In this document: piece by piece, positions 44,262 to 52,632 of the stretch
How the letters are laid out: every line of letters begins with the position of its first letter
How positions within the stretch are numbered: the stretch's first letter is position 1
NCBI RefSeq assembly: GCF_900187605.1
Contig: NZ_FYEA01000007.1
Span: forward strand, 248,001 to 312,000
Source: Pseudomonas sp. Irchel 3H7
Lineage (GTDB): Bacteria; Pseudomonadota; Gammaproteobacteria; Pseudomonadales; Pseudomonadaceae
Direction of reading: 5' to 3'
Length of the DNA stretch: 64,000 bases
Made by a program: the position numbers and the translations under genes
Notes under the pieces: generated by a model
What the model was told of the DNA's origin: nothing
The model's input: the letters and a program-made list of their open reading frames with translations, nothing else
Databases searched by the model: none

Positions 44262-47200
44262 ATGAAAAAGTTTTTCAAGAAAGTCGGCGCCTTCCTGCGC
44301 CAGACCTGGGTCTGGACCTTGCTGCTGGTGCTGTTCGTGGCGCTGCTGGTGTGGTTCGTCGGCCCGTTGTTGGCGGTTGATGATTACAAGTTCTGGGAAA
44401 GCGCGACCGCGCGCTTGCTGACCATCGCTGTGCTGTTCCTGATCTGGGGCCTGACCATGGTCTTCGTCAGCTGGCGCGCGGGTATCCGCAAGAAAGCCGA
44501 GGAAGAAAGCGAGGACGGCCAGGACCGCATTCGCCGCGAAGAGCTGATCGACGAAGAGCAGAAGGAGTTGAAGGCGCGCTTCAAAGACGCGCTGAAAACC
44601 CTGAAGACTTCCAGCCTGTATCGCGGCCGCAGCGAGCGCTGGCGCAGTGACTTGCCGTGGTACCTGTTGATCGGTCCGCAGGCCTCGGGCAAGACCAGCC
44701 TGCTGGACTTTTCCGGTCTGGAATTCCCGATCAACAAGATCGACCGCAAGCTGACCCGCGACACCCTCGGCACCCGTCATTGCGACTGGTACTTCGCCGA
44801 CCACGGTGTGCTGATCGACACCGCCGGGCGTTACACCACGCAACCGGATGTGGAAGTCGACGGCGGTGCCTGGACAACGCTGCTGGAGCTACTGCGCAAG
44901 CGTCGTCGCGGGCGTCCGTTGAACGGCGTGCTGGTGACCATTCCGGTGGAAACCCTGCTCGGCGGCAGTGAGCAGGACATCGACACCCTCGCGCGCCAGA
45001 TTCGCGGCCGTCTGCAAGACGTGCATCAGAAACTGCACGTCGACGTGCCGGTCTATCTGGTCCTGAGCAAGGCTGACAAGCTGCTCGGCTTCGACGAGTT
45101 CTTCGATCAACTGACCCGCGAAGAAAGCGATCAAGTGCTCGGCACCAGTTTCCGCAAGGATCAGGTCGGCACCGACGTCGCTGTGCTGCGCAACGAGTTC
45201 GAAGAACTGCTGCGCCGCCTCAACAGCCAAGTGATCATGCGCATGCACTCCGAGCGCGATACCCAGCGCCGTGGCCGCATCCTCGACTTCCCGCATCAAC
45301 TAGGGCAGATCGGCGAGCGCCTGTGCCTGTTCGTCGACATGGCGTTCACCGGCAACCGTTATCAGCGTGCCACGCAACTGCGTGGTTTCTACCTGACCAG
45401 CGCGCCGCACCTGACCCAAGAGATGGATGCGACCACTGCCGGCATCGGCGCCAGCCTCGGCATGAGCGCCGGTGTGCTGCCGACCCTGCGCAGCGGTCGT
45501 TCGCGCTTCATTCATCACTTGTTCAGCCAGGTGATTTTCCCCGAATCCGACCTAGCCGGTCTGGACAAGCGCGAACGCAGCCGTATTCATTGGGGCCAAC
45601 GTGCGTTGTACGTCGGCGCACTGGCTGCGCTGGCACTGTTCGGCATGCTCTGGGCGGGCGGTTTCTCGGCCAACTACGAGCGCCTGGAAAACCTGCGCAA
45701 TCTGGCGCAGAACTGGACGCAGCAACGCACGGCATTGTCGCCGCGTGATGATGCGATGGGCGTGCTGAAAACCCTCGACAGCAGCTACGCCGCGACGCAG
45801 GTGTTCCCGAAGAAGGGCGACGTTTCGTATCACGAACGTGGCGGTCTGTATCAGGGCGAAGACGTCAATCCAGTGGTCAAAGAGGCTTACGAGCGCGAGC
45901 TTGAAAAGCAACTGCTGCCACGGGTAGCGACGATGCTCGAAGGGCAGATCCGCGCCAACATGAAGGACCGCGACCGCCTGCTCAACAGCCTGCGCGCGTA
46001 CCTGATGTTGAACATGAAGGATCGTCGCGATGCCGCGTGGCTCAAGGACTGGGTCGCCACTGACTGGTCGACGCGCTACACCGGCAACACCGCTGTGCAG
46101 AACGGTTTAAGCGCGCATCTGGAACGTCTGCTGAAGCAGCCGTTTATCTACCCGCTGAACGATCAGTTGGTCACTCAGGCGCGTCAGGTCTTGCGCAGCG
46201 AATCGCTGGCCACGGTGGTTTACCGCATGCTCCGCGAGCAGGCGCGCAACCTGCCGGACTACCGTTTCAGCCAACACCTCGGTCCACAAGGCTCGCTGTT
46301 TATCGGCACCGAATACGTGATCCCGGGCTTCTACACGCAAACCGGTTATCAGCAGTATTTCTCGGTACAGGGTTCGGCGCTGGTTACCGACATCCTGCGT
46401 GACAACTGGGTGCTGGGCGAAGGTGCGGGCATCAGCGACATGGACTTGCGTCGTCTGATGGTCGAGCTGGAGCAGCTGTACTTCCGCGACTACGCCAACT
46501 ATTGGAGCGAAGCGGTTGGCCAGGTTGCCCTGCCGCCGATCAGCGACGCCGGTGAAGGCGCCGAACAACTGGCGGGCCTGACCTCGGCCAACTCGCCGGT
46601 GCTGGCATTGCTCACTGAAGTGCGTGAGAACACCCGCTTCCAGGCGGCTGCAGACCCTGTCGAAGAAGCTGGCGACGCTGCTGATGCGCTGGCCGGGCAG
46701 AAAGGCAAACTGGGTAAGGTTGGCAAACTTGCCGCCGCCGCAGCAGACAAGGCTTCGGCCCTGAACGTGGCGAAGACCCTGCCGGACACCGCGAAGAAGT
46801 CGCTGCAACGCCGCTTCGAACCGCTGCATCGTTTGCTCGATGACAACAACGGCCCGGCGGCGGACCTGACGCCAGCGCTGAACGCGCTCAACGACCTGCA
46901 ACTGCAACTGGCCGGCCTGGCCCGTTCCAGCACGCCGGAACAAGCCGCGTTCGAAATGGCGAAAACCCGCATGAGCGGCCAGCGTGATGCGCTGACCAAC
47001 CTGCGCAATGCCTCCGGCCGTCTGCCGCGTCCACTGAGCGTGTGGTTCAACGTGCTGGCCGAAGACTCGTGGCGTCTGGTGCTTAACGATGCTTACCAAT
47101 ACCTGAACGGCCGTTATCAGAACGAGCTGTACAGCGTGTATGGCAAAACCATCAGCAAGCGTTATCCGTTCAGCGCCAGCAGCACCAGCGACGTGGCGAT

Positions 47201-47801
47201 CAGCGATTTCCGCGAGTTCTTCCGCGCGCAAGGCACCGTCGACCGCTTCTTCGACAGCTACATGCGTCCGTTTGTCAGCGGCGATCCGGGCAACTACCGC
47301 ATGCGCAGCGTCGACGGTCACAGCCTGCCGGTATCGAAGATGTATCTGGACCAGATGGCAGCGGCGCTGACGATTCGTCAGAGCTTCTTCTCGATCAACC
47401 CGGCCGAGCCGACCGTGCAGTTCAAACTGGAGCCGTACACCCTCGACCCGGCGGTCAGCCGTTCCGAGTTCAAGTTCGGCGACAAGACCATGGAATACCG
47501 CCACGGTCCGATCCTGCCAATGTCGTTCAAATGGCCGACCGATGCTGAGGACGGTCGCACCAGTCTGGTCATGGACAAAATGGCCGGGCGCCCGATCGGC
47601 ATCGAGAAGAACTCCGGCCCATGGTCGCTGTTCCGTCTGTTCGACCTGATGCAGACCGAGTACCTGAGCGGTCGCGACGTGCTGGTGCTGAAAGCCGACG
47701 TAGGTGGCCTGCGCGCCAACTACCTGCTGACCAGCCAGCGCACGCCGAACCCGTTCGACATGGGCGTACTGCGCACCTTCCGTATGCCGGTGCAGCTCTG
47801 A
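44262..47801 (+). CDS. tssM: T6SS inner-membrane channel protein TssM (IcmF)
   Basis: The protein of 1179 residues has N-terminal membrane helices (about 17-37 and 50-75) and a cytoplasmic NTPase-like domain with Walker A GPQASGKTS (about residue 147). A third helix lies near 450, and a long periplasmic part includes IcmF-related and C-terminal DUF1215-type domains. ATG 44262 was chosen over the upstream open frame because it lies just after tssL and has a GGGA Shine-Dalgarno. Confidence 0.96.
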   Translation: MKKFFKKVGAFLRQTWVWTLLLVLFVALLVWFVGPLLAVDDYKFWESATARLLTIAVLFLIWGLTMVFVSWRAGIRKKAEEESEDGQDRIRREELIDEEQKELKARFKDALKTLKTSSLYRGRSERWRSDLPWYLLIGPQASGKTSLLDFSGLEFPINKIDRKLTRDTLGTRHCDWYFADHGVLIDTAGRYTTQPDVEVDGGAWTTLLELLRKRRRGRPLNGVLVTIPVETLLGGSEQDIDTLARQIRGRLQDVHQKLHVDVPVYLVLSKADKLLGFDEFFDQLTREESDQVLGTSFRKDQVGTDVAVLRNEFEELLRRLNSQVIMRMHSERDTQRRGRILDFPHQLGQIGERLCLFVDMAFTGNRYQRATQLRGFYLTSAPHLTQEMDATTAGIGASLGMSAGVLPTLRSGRSRFIHHLFSQVIFPESDLAGLDKRERSRIHWGQRALYVGALAALALFGMLWAGGFSANYERLENLRNLAQNWTQQRTALSPRDDAMGVLKTLDSSYAATQVFPKKGDVSYHERGGLYQGEDVNPVVKEAYERELEKQLLPRVATMLEGQIRANMKDRDRLLNSLRAYLMLNMKDRRDAAWLKDWVATDWSTRYTGNTAVQNGLSAHLERLLKQPFIYPLNDQLVTQARQVLRSESLATVVYRMLREQARNLPDYRFSQHLGPQGSLFIGTEYVIPGFYTQTGYQQYFSVQGSALVTDILRDNWVLGEGAGISDMDLRRLMVELEQLYFRDYANYWSEAVGQVALPPISDAGEGAEQLAGLTSANSPVLALLTEVRENTRFQAAADPVEEAGDAADALAGQKGKLGKVGKLAAAAADKASALNVAKTLPDTAKKSLQRRFEPLHRLLDDNNGPAADLTPALNALNDLQLQLAGLARSSTPEQAAFEMAKTRMSGQRDALTNLRNASGRLPRPLSVWFNVLAEDSWRLVLNDAYQYLNGRYQNELYSVYGKTISKRYPFSASSTSDVAISDFREFFRAQGTVDRFFDSYMRPFVSGDPGNYRMRSVDGHSLPVSKMYLDQMAAALTIRQSFFSINPAEPTVQFKLEPYTLDPAVSRSEFKFGDKTMEYRHGPILPMSFKWPTDAEDGRTSLVMDKMAGRPIGIEKNSGPWSLFRLFDLMQTEYLSGRDVLVLKADVGGLRANYLLTSQRTPNPFDMGVLRTFRMPVQL

Positions 47802-48529
47802 TGCTGGTGGCCAGTGCCTGGCGCAGCGCGGCGCGGACCGACCCGGGCAAGGTGCGGGCGCGCAACGAAGATGCCTTCCTCGACTCGCCACAGCAGGGGC
47901 TGTGGGTGGTCGCGGACGGCATGGGCGGTCATCAGGGTGGCGACATCGCCAGCCAGTTGATCGTCGCCAGCCTGGCTGAACTGCCGCAACACGAGGACTT
48001 CGACGAACGCCTCAAAGCCATCCGCCAGTGCCTGCACTGGCTGAACCGGCGTTTGGGGCAGGAGTTGACGGTCACCGCCGGACGCCACGACAGCATCATG
48101 GGCAGCACCGTCGTCGCGCTGCTGGTGGAAGGCAATCGCGCGGCCTGCATTTGGGCCGGCGACAGCCGTTGCTACATGTGGCGCGGGCAGCGTTTGTATC
48201 AGCTGTCCAAGGACCATTCGCTGCAACAGCAATTGATCGACGAGCAACAAATGAGCGTCGAACAAGCGGCAGCACACCCGGCGGCTCAGGCCTTGACCCG
48301 AGCCGTCGGCGCGGCCGAAACACTGACCCTGGATGTACTGGAACTCGAGGTCTATCCGGGCGATGCGTTTTTGCTCTGCAGCGATGGTTTGTATCAGGGC
48401 CTGAGCAGCGATGCCCTCGGCAACGCCCTCAGCCTCAGCGCGCCGCACGTGGCGCTGGAACGTTTGTTCGACGGCGCCCTGCGTGGCGCCGCGCGCGACA
48501 ACCTGACAGCCGTGGTGATCCGCCAATGA
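47801..48529 (+). CDS. T6SS PP2C-family phosphatase (PppA-like)
   Basis: The protein of 242 residues has the PP2C metal-binding motifs: VRARNEDAF, VVADGMGGHQGGDIAS (about 32-47), STVVALLVEG, CIWAGDSRCYMWRG, LLCSDGLYQGL and ARDNLTAVVI. Its expected role is to remove phosphate from the Fha protein and counter the kinase encoded next. It overlaps tssM (TGATG) and the kinase gene (ATGA), so all three are translationally coupled. Confidence 0.93.
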   Translation: MLVASAWRSAARTDPGKVRARNEDAFLDSPQQGLWVVADGMGGHQGGDIASQLIVASLAELPQHEDFDERLKAIRQCLHWLNRRLGQELTVTAGRHDSIMGSTVVALLVEGNRAACIWAGDSRCYMWRGQRLYQLSKDHSLQQQLIDEQQMSVEQAAAHPAAQALTRAVGAAETLTLDVLELEVYPGDAFLLCSDGLYQGLSSDALGNALSLSAPHVALERLFDGALRGAARDNLTAVVIRQ

Positions 48530-49527
48530 CTGAAATCGAATCCTCAGTCGACGACTTGCTGATGAGCGAAGAGCAGGCCAACAACCTGACCTACTTCGCC
48601 TTCGCCAAGGAAAACAAGGCAGAGCCTTTGCTGGCGCCAACCAAGGCCAGCATCGGTGCACTGCCGGATGTACTCGCCGGTCGCTACCACCTCGAGCGTC
48701 TGCTCGGGGCCGGTGGCATGGGCGCTGTTTACCGGGCGCGGGATCTGCTGCACGAACAGTTCGGCGATCCCGACCCTTACATAGCGCTGAAAATCCTCAG
48801 CGAAGAATTTGCCGAATCGCCGGACGCCAGTGCCTTGCTCTACAGCGAGTTCGCCCTGACCCGACGCCTGCGCCACGACAACGTCGTGCGTGCGCACACC
48901 TTTGAAGTCGACACCGACTGCCAGCGGGCCTTCATCACCATGGAATACATGCGTGGCCTGACCCTGGACAAATTGCTCTGCGAGCGGCCCCTCGGCCTGC
49001 CGTGGCACGAACTGCGCGACATCGTCCTGCCGCTGCTCGACACGCTGGCCTACGCCCACGGTCGCGGCGTGCTGCACGGTGACATGAAACCGAGCAACGT
49101 CATGCTCAGCGAAGACGGCTTGCGCCTGTTTGACTTCGGCCTCGGTCAGGCAGAGGAGGGCGTGTTGCCCGGCCTGCCACATCTAAGCCGCGAACGCTTC
49201 AACGCCTGGACCCCGGGCTACGCCGCCCCCGAACTGCTTGAGGGCCAACCGTTGTCGGCCAGCGCGGACGTGTACGGCGTGGCCTGCGTGATCTACGAAC
49301 TGGCGGGCGGCAAACACCCGTTCCGCCGCTTGCCCTCGACCCAGGCCCGCGACGAGCACCTGGAGCGCGAGCTGCATGCGCCGGCGAACTTACCGAAACA
49401 CGGCTGGCCAGCGCTGCGAACCGCGCTGAGCTTCGACCCGGCAGAACGCAGCATCACTGCCCAACAATTGCGTGACGCCTTGGGCGCCACTTCGTCCTGG
49501 CTGCAACGGTTGCGACTTCGGGCCTAA
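48526..49527 (+). CDS. T6SS serine/threonine protein kinase (PpkA-like, short form)
   Basis: The protein of 333 residues has a complete kinase fold: Gly-rich loop LGAGGMGAVYRARD (about 60), catalytic Lys in YIALKILSEEF, catalytic loop VLHGDMKPSNVML (Arg of HRD replaced by Gly), DFG in LFDFGLGQ and APE in YAAPELLEG. Unlike PpkA of the HSI-I system it ends after the kinase domain, with no membrane helix or periplasmic sensor and no TagQRST genes nearby. It should phosphorylate Fha, and the input signal must differ. Confidence 0.93.
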   Translation: MTEIESSVDDLLMSEEQANNLTYFAFAKENKAEPLLAPTKASIGALPDVLAGRYHLERLLGAGGMGAVYRARDLLHEQFGDPDPYIALKILSEEFAESPDASALLYSEFALTRRLRHDNVVRAHTFEVDTDCQRAFITMEYMRGLTLDKLLCERPLGLPWHELRDIVLPLLDTLAYAHGRGVLHGDMKPSNVMLSEDGLRLFDFGLGQAEEGVLPGLPHLSRERFNAWTPGYAAPELLEGQPLSASADVYGVACVIYELAGGKHPFRRLPSTQARDEHLERELHAPANLPKHGWPALRTALSFDPAERSITAQQLRDALGATSSWLQRLRLRA

Positions 49528-49555
49528 CGGATGACATTCGAACAGGGAGCACTTT

Positions 49556-51592
49556 ATGTTCAACCCAGCTAACGAAACCCACTTCAGCCTCAAGGTCGAA
49601 GACTACGTCGGCGACCTGCAAGTGCTGTCGTTCACCGGCACCGAAGGCATCAGCCAGCCGTATCGCTTCGACCTCGAACTGGTCAGCGAAAACCCGGATC
49701 TGGACCTTGAGCAACTGCTGCACAAGCAGGCGTTTCTGGCGTTCGATCCACAAGGCTCGGGCATCCACGGCCAGATCTACCGCGTCGCCCAAGGCGACGC
49801 CGGCAAGCGTCTGACCCGCTACAAAGTGTCGATGGTGCCGCAACTGCAATACCTGCATCACCGCACCAACCAGCGCATCTACCAGCAGATGTCGGCGCCG
49901 AAAATCATCGCGCTGATCCTTGAAGAGCACGGCATCAAAGGTAACGCCTACAGTTTCCAGTTGAGCCAGCCGTGCCCGGATCGCGACTACTGCGTGCAAT
50001 ACGACGAAACCGACCTGCACTTCGTCCAGCGCCTGTGCGAAGAGGAAGGCATTCACTACCACTTCCAGCACAGCGATAAAGGCCACCTGCTGGTGTTCGG
50101 CGACGACCAGACCGTGTTCCCCGACCTCGGCCAGCCAACCGCGTACGTGCAAGGCAGCGGCATGGTCGCCGAAGAACCGGTGATCAAAGGCTTCAAGCTA
50201 CGCCTGGAAACCCGCACCAGCCGCATCACACGCCGCGACTACGACTTCGAAAAACCGCGCCTGCAAATGGAAGCGGCTTACAAGCCCGATGGCGAGAGCA
50301 CCGAACCGGACCTCGAAGACTACGACTACCCGGGCCGTTTCATCGACCGCGCCCGTGGCAAGTTCCTCAGCCAGCGCGCCCTCGAACGCCATCGCGCCGA
50401 CTACCGCCAGGCCGAAGGTCGCGGCGACCAGACCAAGCTGGTCAGCGGCCACTTCATGGAACTGTCCGACCACCCGCGCAGCGAGTGGAACGACCTGTGG
50501 CTGCTCACCGAACTCTTCCACGAAGGCAAACAGCCGCAAGTCCTCGAAGAAGGCGTGACCAGCGACACCACCGACAACAAGGACGACTTCCACCAGGGCT
50601 ACCGCAACACCTTCCTCGCCACCCCGTGGGACGTGTTCTACCGCCCGGCCCTCGAACACCCGAAACCACGCGTACTCGGCAGCCAGACCGCCATGGTCAC
50701 CGGCCCCAAAGGCGAAGAAATCCACTGCGACCAATACGGCCGCATCAAAGTCCAGTTCCACTGGGACCGCGAAGGCCTCGCCGACGACAAAACCAGCTGC
50801 TGGCTGCGCGTCTCCAGCTCCTGGGCCGGCGACCGCTACGGCGCCATCTCCATCCCGCGCATCGGCATGGAAGTCCTCGTCACCTTCCTCGAAGGCGACC
50901 CCGATCAACCGCTGGTGACCGGCTGCCTGTACCACAAGGAAAACCCGGTGCCGTACGCACTGCCGGCGAACAAGACTCGCAGCGTGTTCAAAACCCTCAG
51001 CTCACCGGGTGGTGGCGGCTACAACGAACTGCGCATTGAAGACAAGAAAGGTGCGGAGCAGATCTACATCCACGCCCAGCGCGATTGGGATGAGAACGTT
51101 GAGCATGACCAGAAGATTCGGGTCGGGAATGAACGCCATGACACGGTGGAGAAGAACAGCTACACCGAGCTCAAGGCTGAAGAACACCGCACCACGATCT
51201 CTGACCGCAAGATTGAAGCGAAGCTGGATGATCACCTCACGATTGGGCAGAACCAGCATGTGAAGCTGGGGACTGCGCAACTGACCAGCGTGGGGAAAGA
51301 AATTCACCTCAAGGCTGGGGACAAGATTGTTATTGAGGCGGGGACGGAGCTGACCATTCTTGGGGGGGGGAGCTTTATCAAGCTCGATGGCGGTGGGGTT
51401 ACGGTGGTTGGGCCGGTGATCAAGATCAATGCGGGTGGCTCGGCTGGCTCCGGCACAGGGATCGGGATTAAACCGCCGGTGCTGCCGGGGGCGGCGGATA
51501 AGGATAAGGCGGGGAGTTTGATGGATCAGGCGTTGTTGAATGCACCGCCTGAGAAGGTTAAGCCGAAGGCTTTTTTTGTGTTTTCTGAGTGA
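49556..51592 (+). CDS. tssI: T6SS spike protein VgrG (TssI)
   Basis: The protein has 678 residues. It has gp27-like and gp5 OB-fold regions (about 1-480; HCDQYGRIKVQFHWDREG, SSSWAGDRYGAISIPRIGMEVLVTFLEGDPDQP, given in part) and a C-terminal beta-helix of short repeats up to about residue 620. A Gly/Pro-rich tail ends at KPKAFFVFSE. The tail is the likely loading site for the effector encoded two genes downstream. Codon use drifts away from the core genes after about 51,100. A run of nine G (51362-51370) lies in the beta-helix. Confidence 0.96.
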   Translation: MFNPANETHFSLKVEDYVGDLQVLSFTGTEGISQPYRFDLELVSENPDLDLEQLLHKQAFLAFDPQGSGIHGQIYRVAQGDAGKRLTRYKVSMVPQLQYLHHRTNQRIYQQMSAPKIIALILEEHGIKGNAYSFQLSQPCPDRDYCVQYDETDLHFVQRLCEEEGIHYHFQHSDKGHLLVFGDDQTVFPDLGQPTAYVQGSGMVAEEPVIKGFKLRLETRTSRITRRDYDFEKPRLQMEAAYKPDGESTEPDLEDYDYPGRFIDRARGKFLSQRALERHRADYRQAEGRGDQTKLVSGHFMELSDHPRSEWNDLWLLTELFHEGKQPQVLEEGVTSDTTDNKDDFHQGYRNTFLATPWDVFYRPALEHPKPRVLGSQTAMVTGPKGEEIHCDQYGRIKVQFHWDREGLADDKTSCWLRVSSSWAGDRYGAISIPRIGMEVLVTFLEGDPDQPLVTGCLYHKENPVPYALPANKTRSVFKTLSSPGGGGYNELRIEDKKGAEQIYIHAQRDWDENVEHDQKIRVGNERHDTVEKNSYTELKAEEHRTTISDRKIEAKLDDHLTIGQNQHVKLGTAQLTSVGKEIHLKAGDKIVIEAGTELTILGGGSFIKLDGGGVTVVGPVIKINAGGSAGSGTGIGIKPPVLPGAADKDKAGSLMDQALLNAPPEKVKPKAFFVFSE

Positions 51593-52632
51593 TGAGTGTC
51601 GTGATGACAACAAACAGGTACGTGAGGCAGATGAAGTGGTTTTCGATTGTTTTGTTGTGCTGGGGGATGACTTCGGGGGCCTTTGCCTCTTCGTCCAGCA
51701 CCGCCCAATGCCCAAGTGGCAATTTTGCTGATTTCGTAAAAGTTTTTGCATCTGAGCCAGAGACACAGAAAGCGTTTATTGCGTCTCCTGTGAAGCATGT
51801 TCACGTGATAGCTGATGGGAAAATACCGAAGGTTGTCGAACGGAGCTTGGGCTCGATTTCCGCCGATGAGTTGAAGGTGCTGCTTCCGGAAAATGCTGCC
51901 AAATTGGATCTCACTATTGAAACCAAGGTGCCTGACAGGGTGGTCGTCCGAGATGAGGCGGGCCATTTTTTGAAGATTTTTCTTTTCAAACACAGTGATT
52001 GCTGGGCTCTGAATCGAGTGGAGAACTGGGCAATCGATGCGGTCATGGAAGAGATCACTCAGTCTGAGAAACTAACGCCCGGTGAGCTGGAACTCAAAAA
52101 AGGCGTCATATTCGACAGGTTGGTAAACAAGGCCTCTCCCGAATCAGGGATCTATTTGTACGCCGCGGCATTGGATAGCTATTTAGATGGCGCCCGGAAG
52201 GGTTCGGCGCAAGCAGCATTTGCTGCTGCGGGAATCAGCCTTTCTGGGCAGGCGCCACGCTTGGAGAATTCCAGAATCGTGGCGTTATTGATTCAAGCTT
52301 CAGAGCAAGTGCCGGATGCCGGCTTGACTCTCGCAGATTTTTATTGCGATGAAGGTGAATACGACGAAAGTCACGGTTGTATTAATCCCAGAGAATCAAT
52401 AGCGACATTGGAGCGTGCCGCCCGCCTAGGTTCGACTAACGCACTGATTCGATTAGGTGAAGTGTACGAAGCGGGAGCCCTCGTAGCGGCTGACTTGCCA
52501 CGCGCGATGGCGTGTTACCGGAATATTCAGAAAACCGATCCCAAGACGGCTACCGCTTTGGTTGAGCGCTTGGCAGCCCGAGGCGTCGTCAGCGATAACT
52601 CTATTCAATGTTTTGAAGCAGGAAGCTTTTGA
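51592..52632 (+). CDS. Secreted Sel1-repeat protein, putative T6SS immunity or adaptor
   Basis: The protein of 346 residues has a signal peptide (about 1-31), an N-terminal domain beginning CPSGNFADFVKVFASEPETQ, and C-terminal Sel1-like repeats (about 190-330; SLSGQAPRL, YCDEGEYDESHGCINP, AARLGSTNALIRLGEVYEAG). The C-terminal two-thirds of the protein at 58506-59882 is clearly related to it. It overlaps vgrG and the next effector gene by one base on each side (TGATG). Sel1-repeat proteins are known immunity partners of some T6SS effectors. In-frame ATG 51604 is an alternative start. Confidence 0.75.
   Translation: MSVVMTTNRYVRQMKWFSIVLLCWGMTSGAFASSSSTAQCPSGNFADFVKVFASEPETQKAFIASPVKHVHVIADGKIPKVVERSLGSISADELKVLLPENAAKLDLTIETKVPDRVVVRDEAGHFLKIFLFKHSDCWALNRVENWAIDAVMEEITQSEKLTPGELELKKGVIFDRLVNKASPESGIYLYAAALDSYLDGARKGSAQAAFAAAGISLSGQAPRLENSRIVALLIQASEQVPDAGLTLADFYCDEGEYDESHGCINPRESIATLERAARLGSTNALIRLGEVYEAGALVAADLPRAMACYRNIQKTDPKTATALVERLAARGVVSDNSIQCFEAGSF

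Noticed and set aside
47932..48526. Plus-strand open frame running upstream of the kinase start into the phosphatase gene
   Set aside because: The upstream part is an out-of-frame shadow of the PP2C gene; the kinase start at 48526 with ATGA coupling gives the proper N-terminus.
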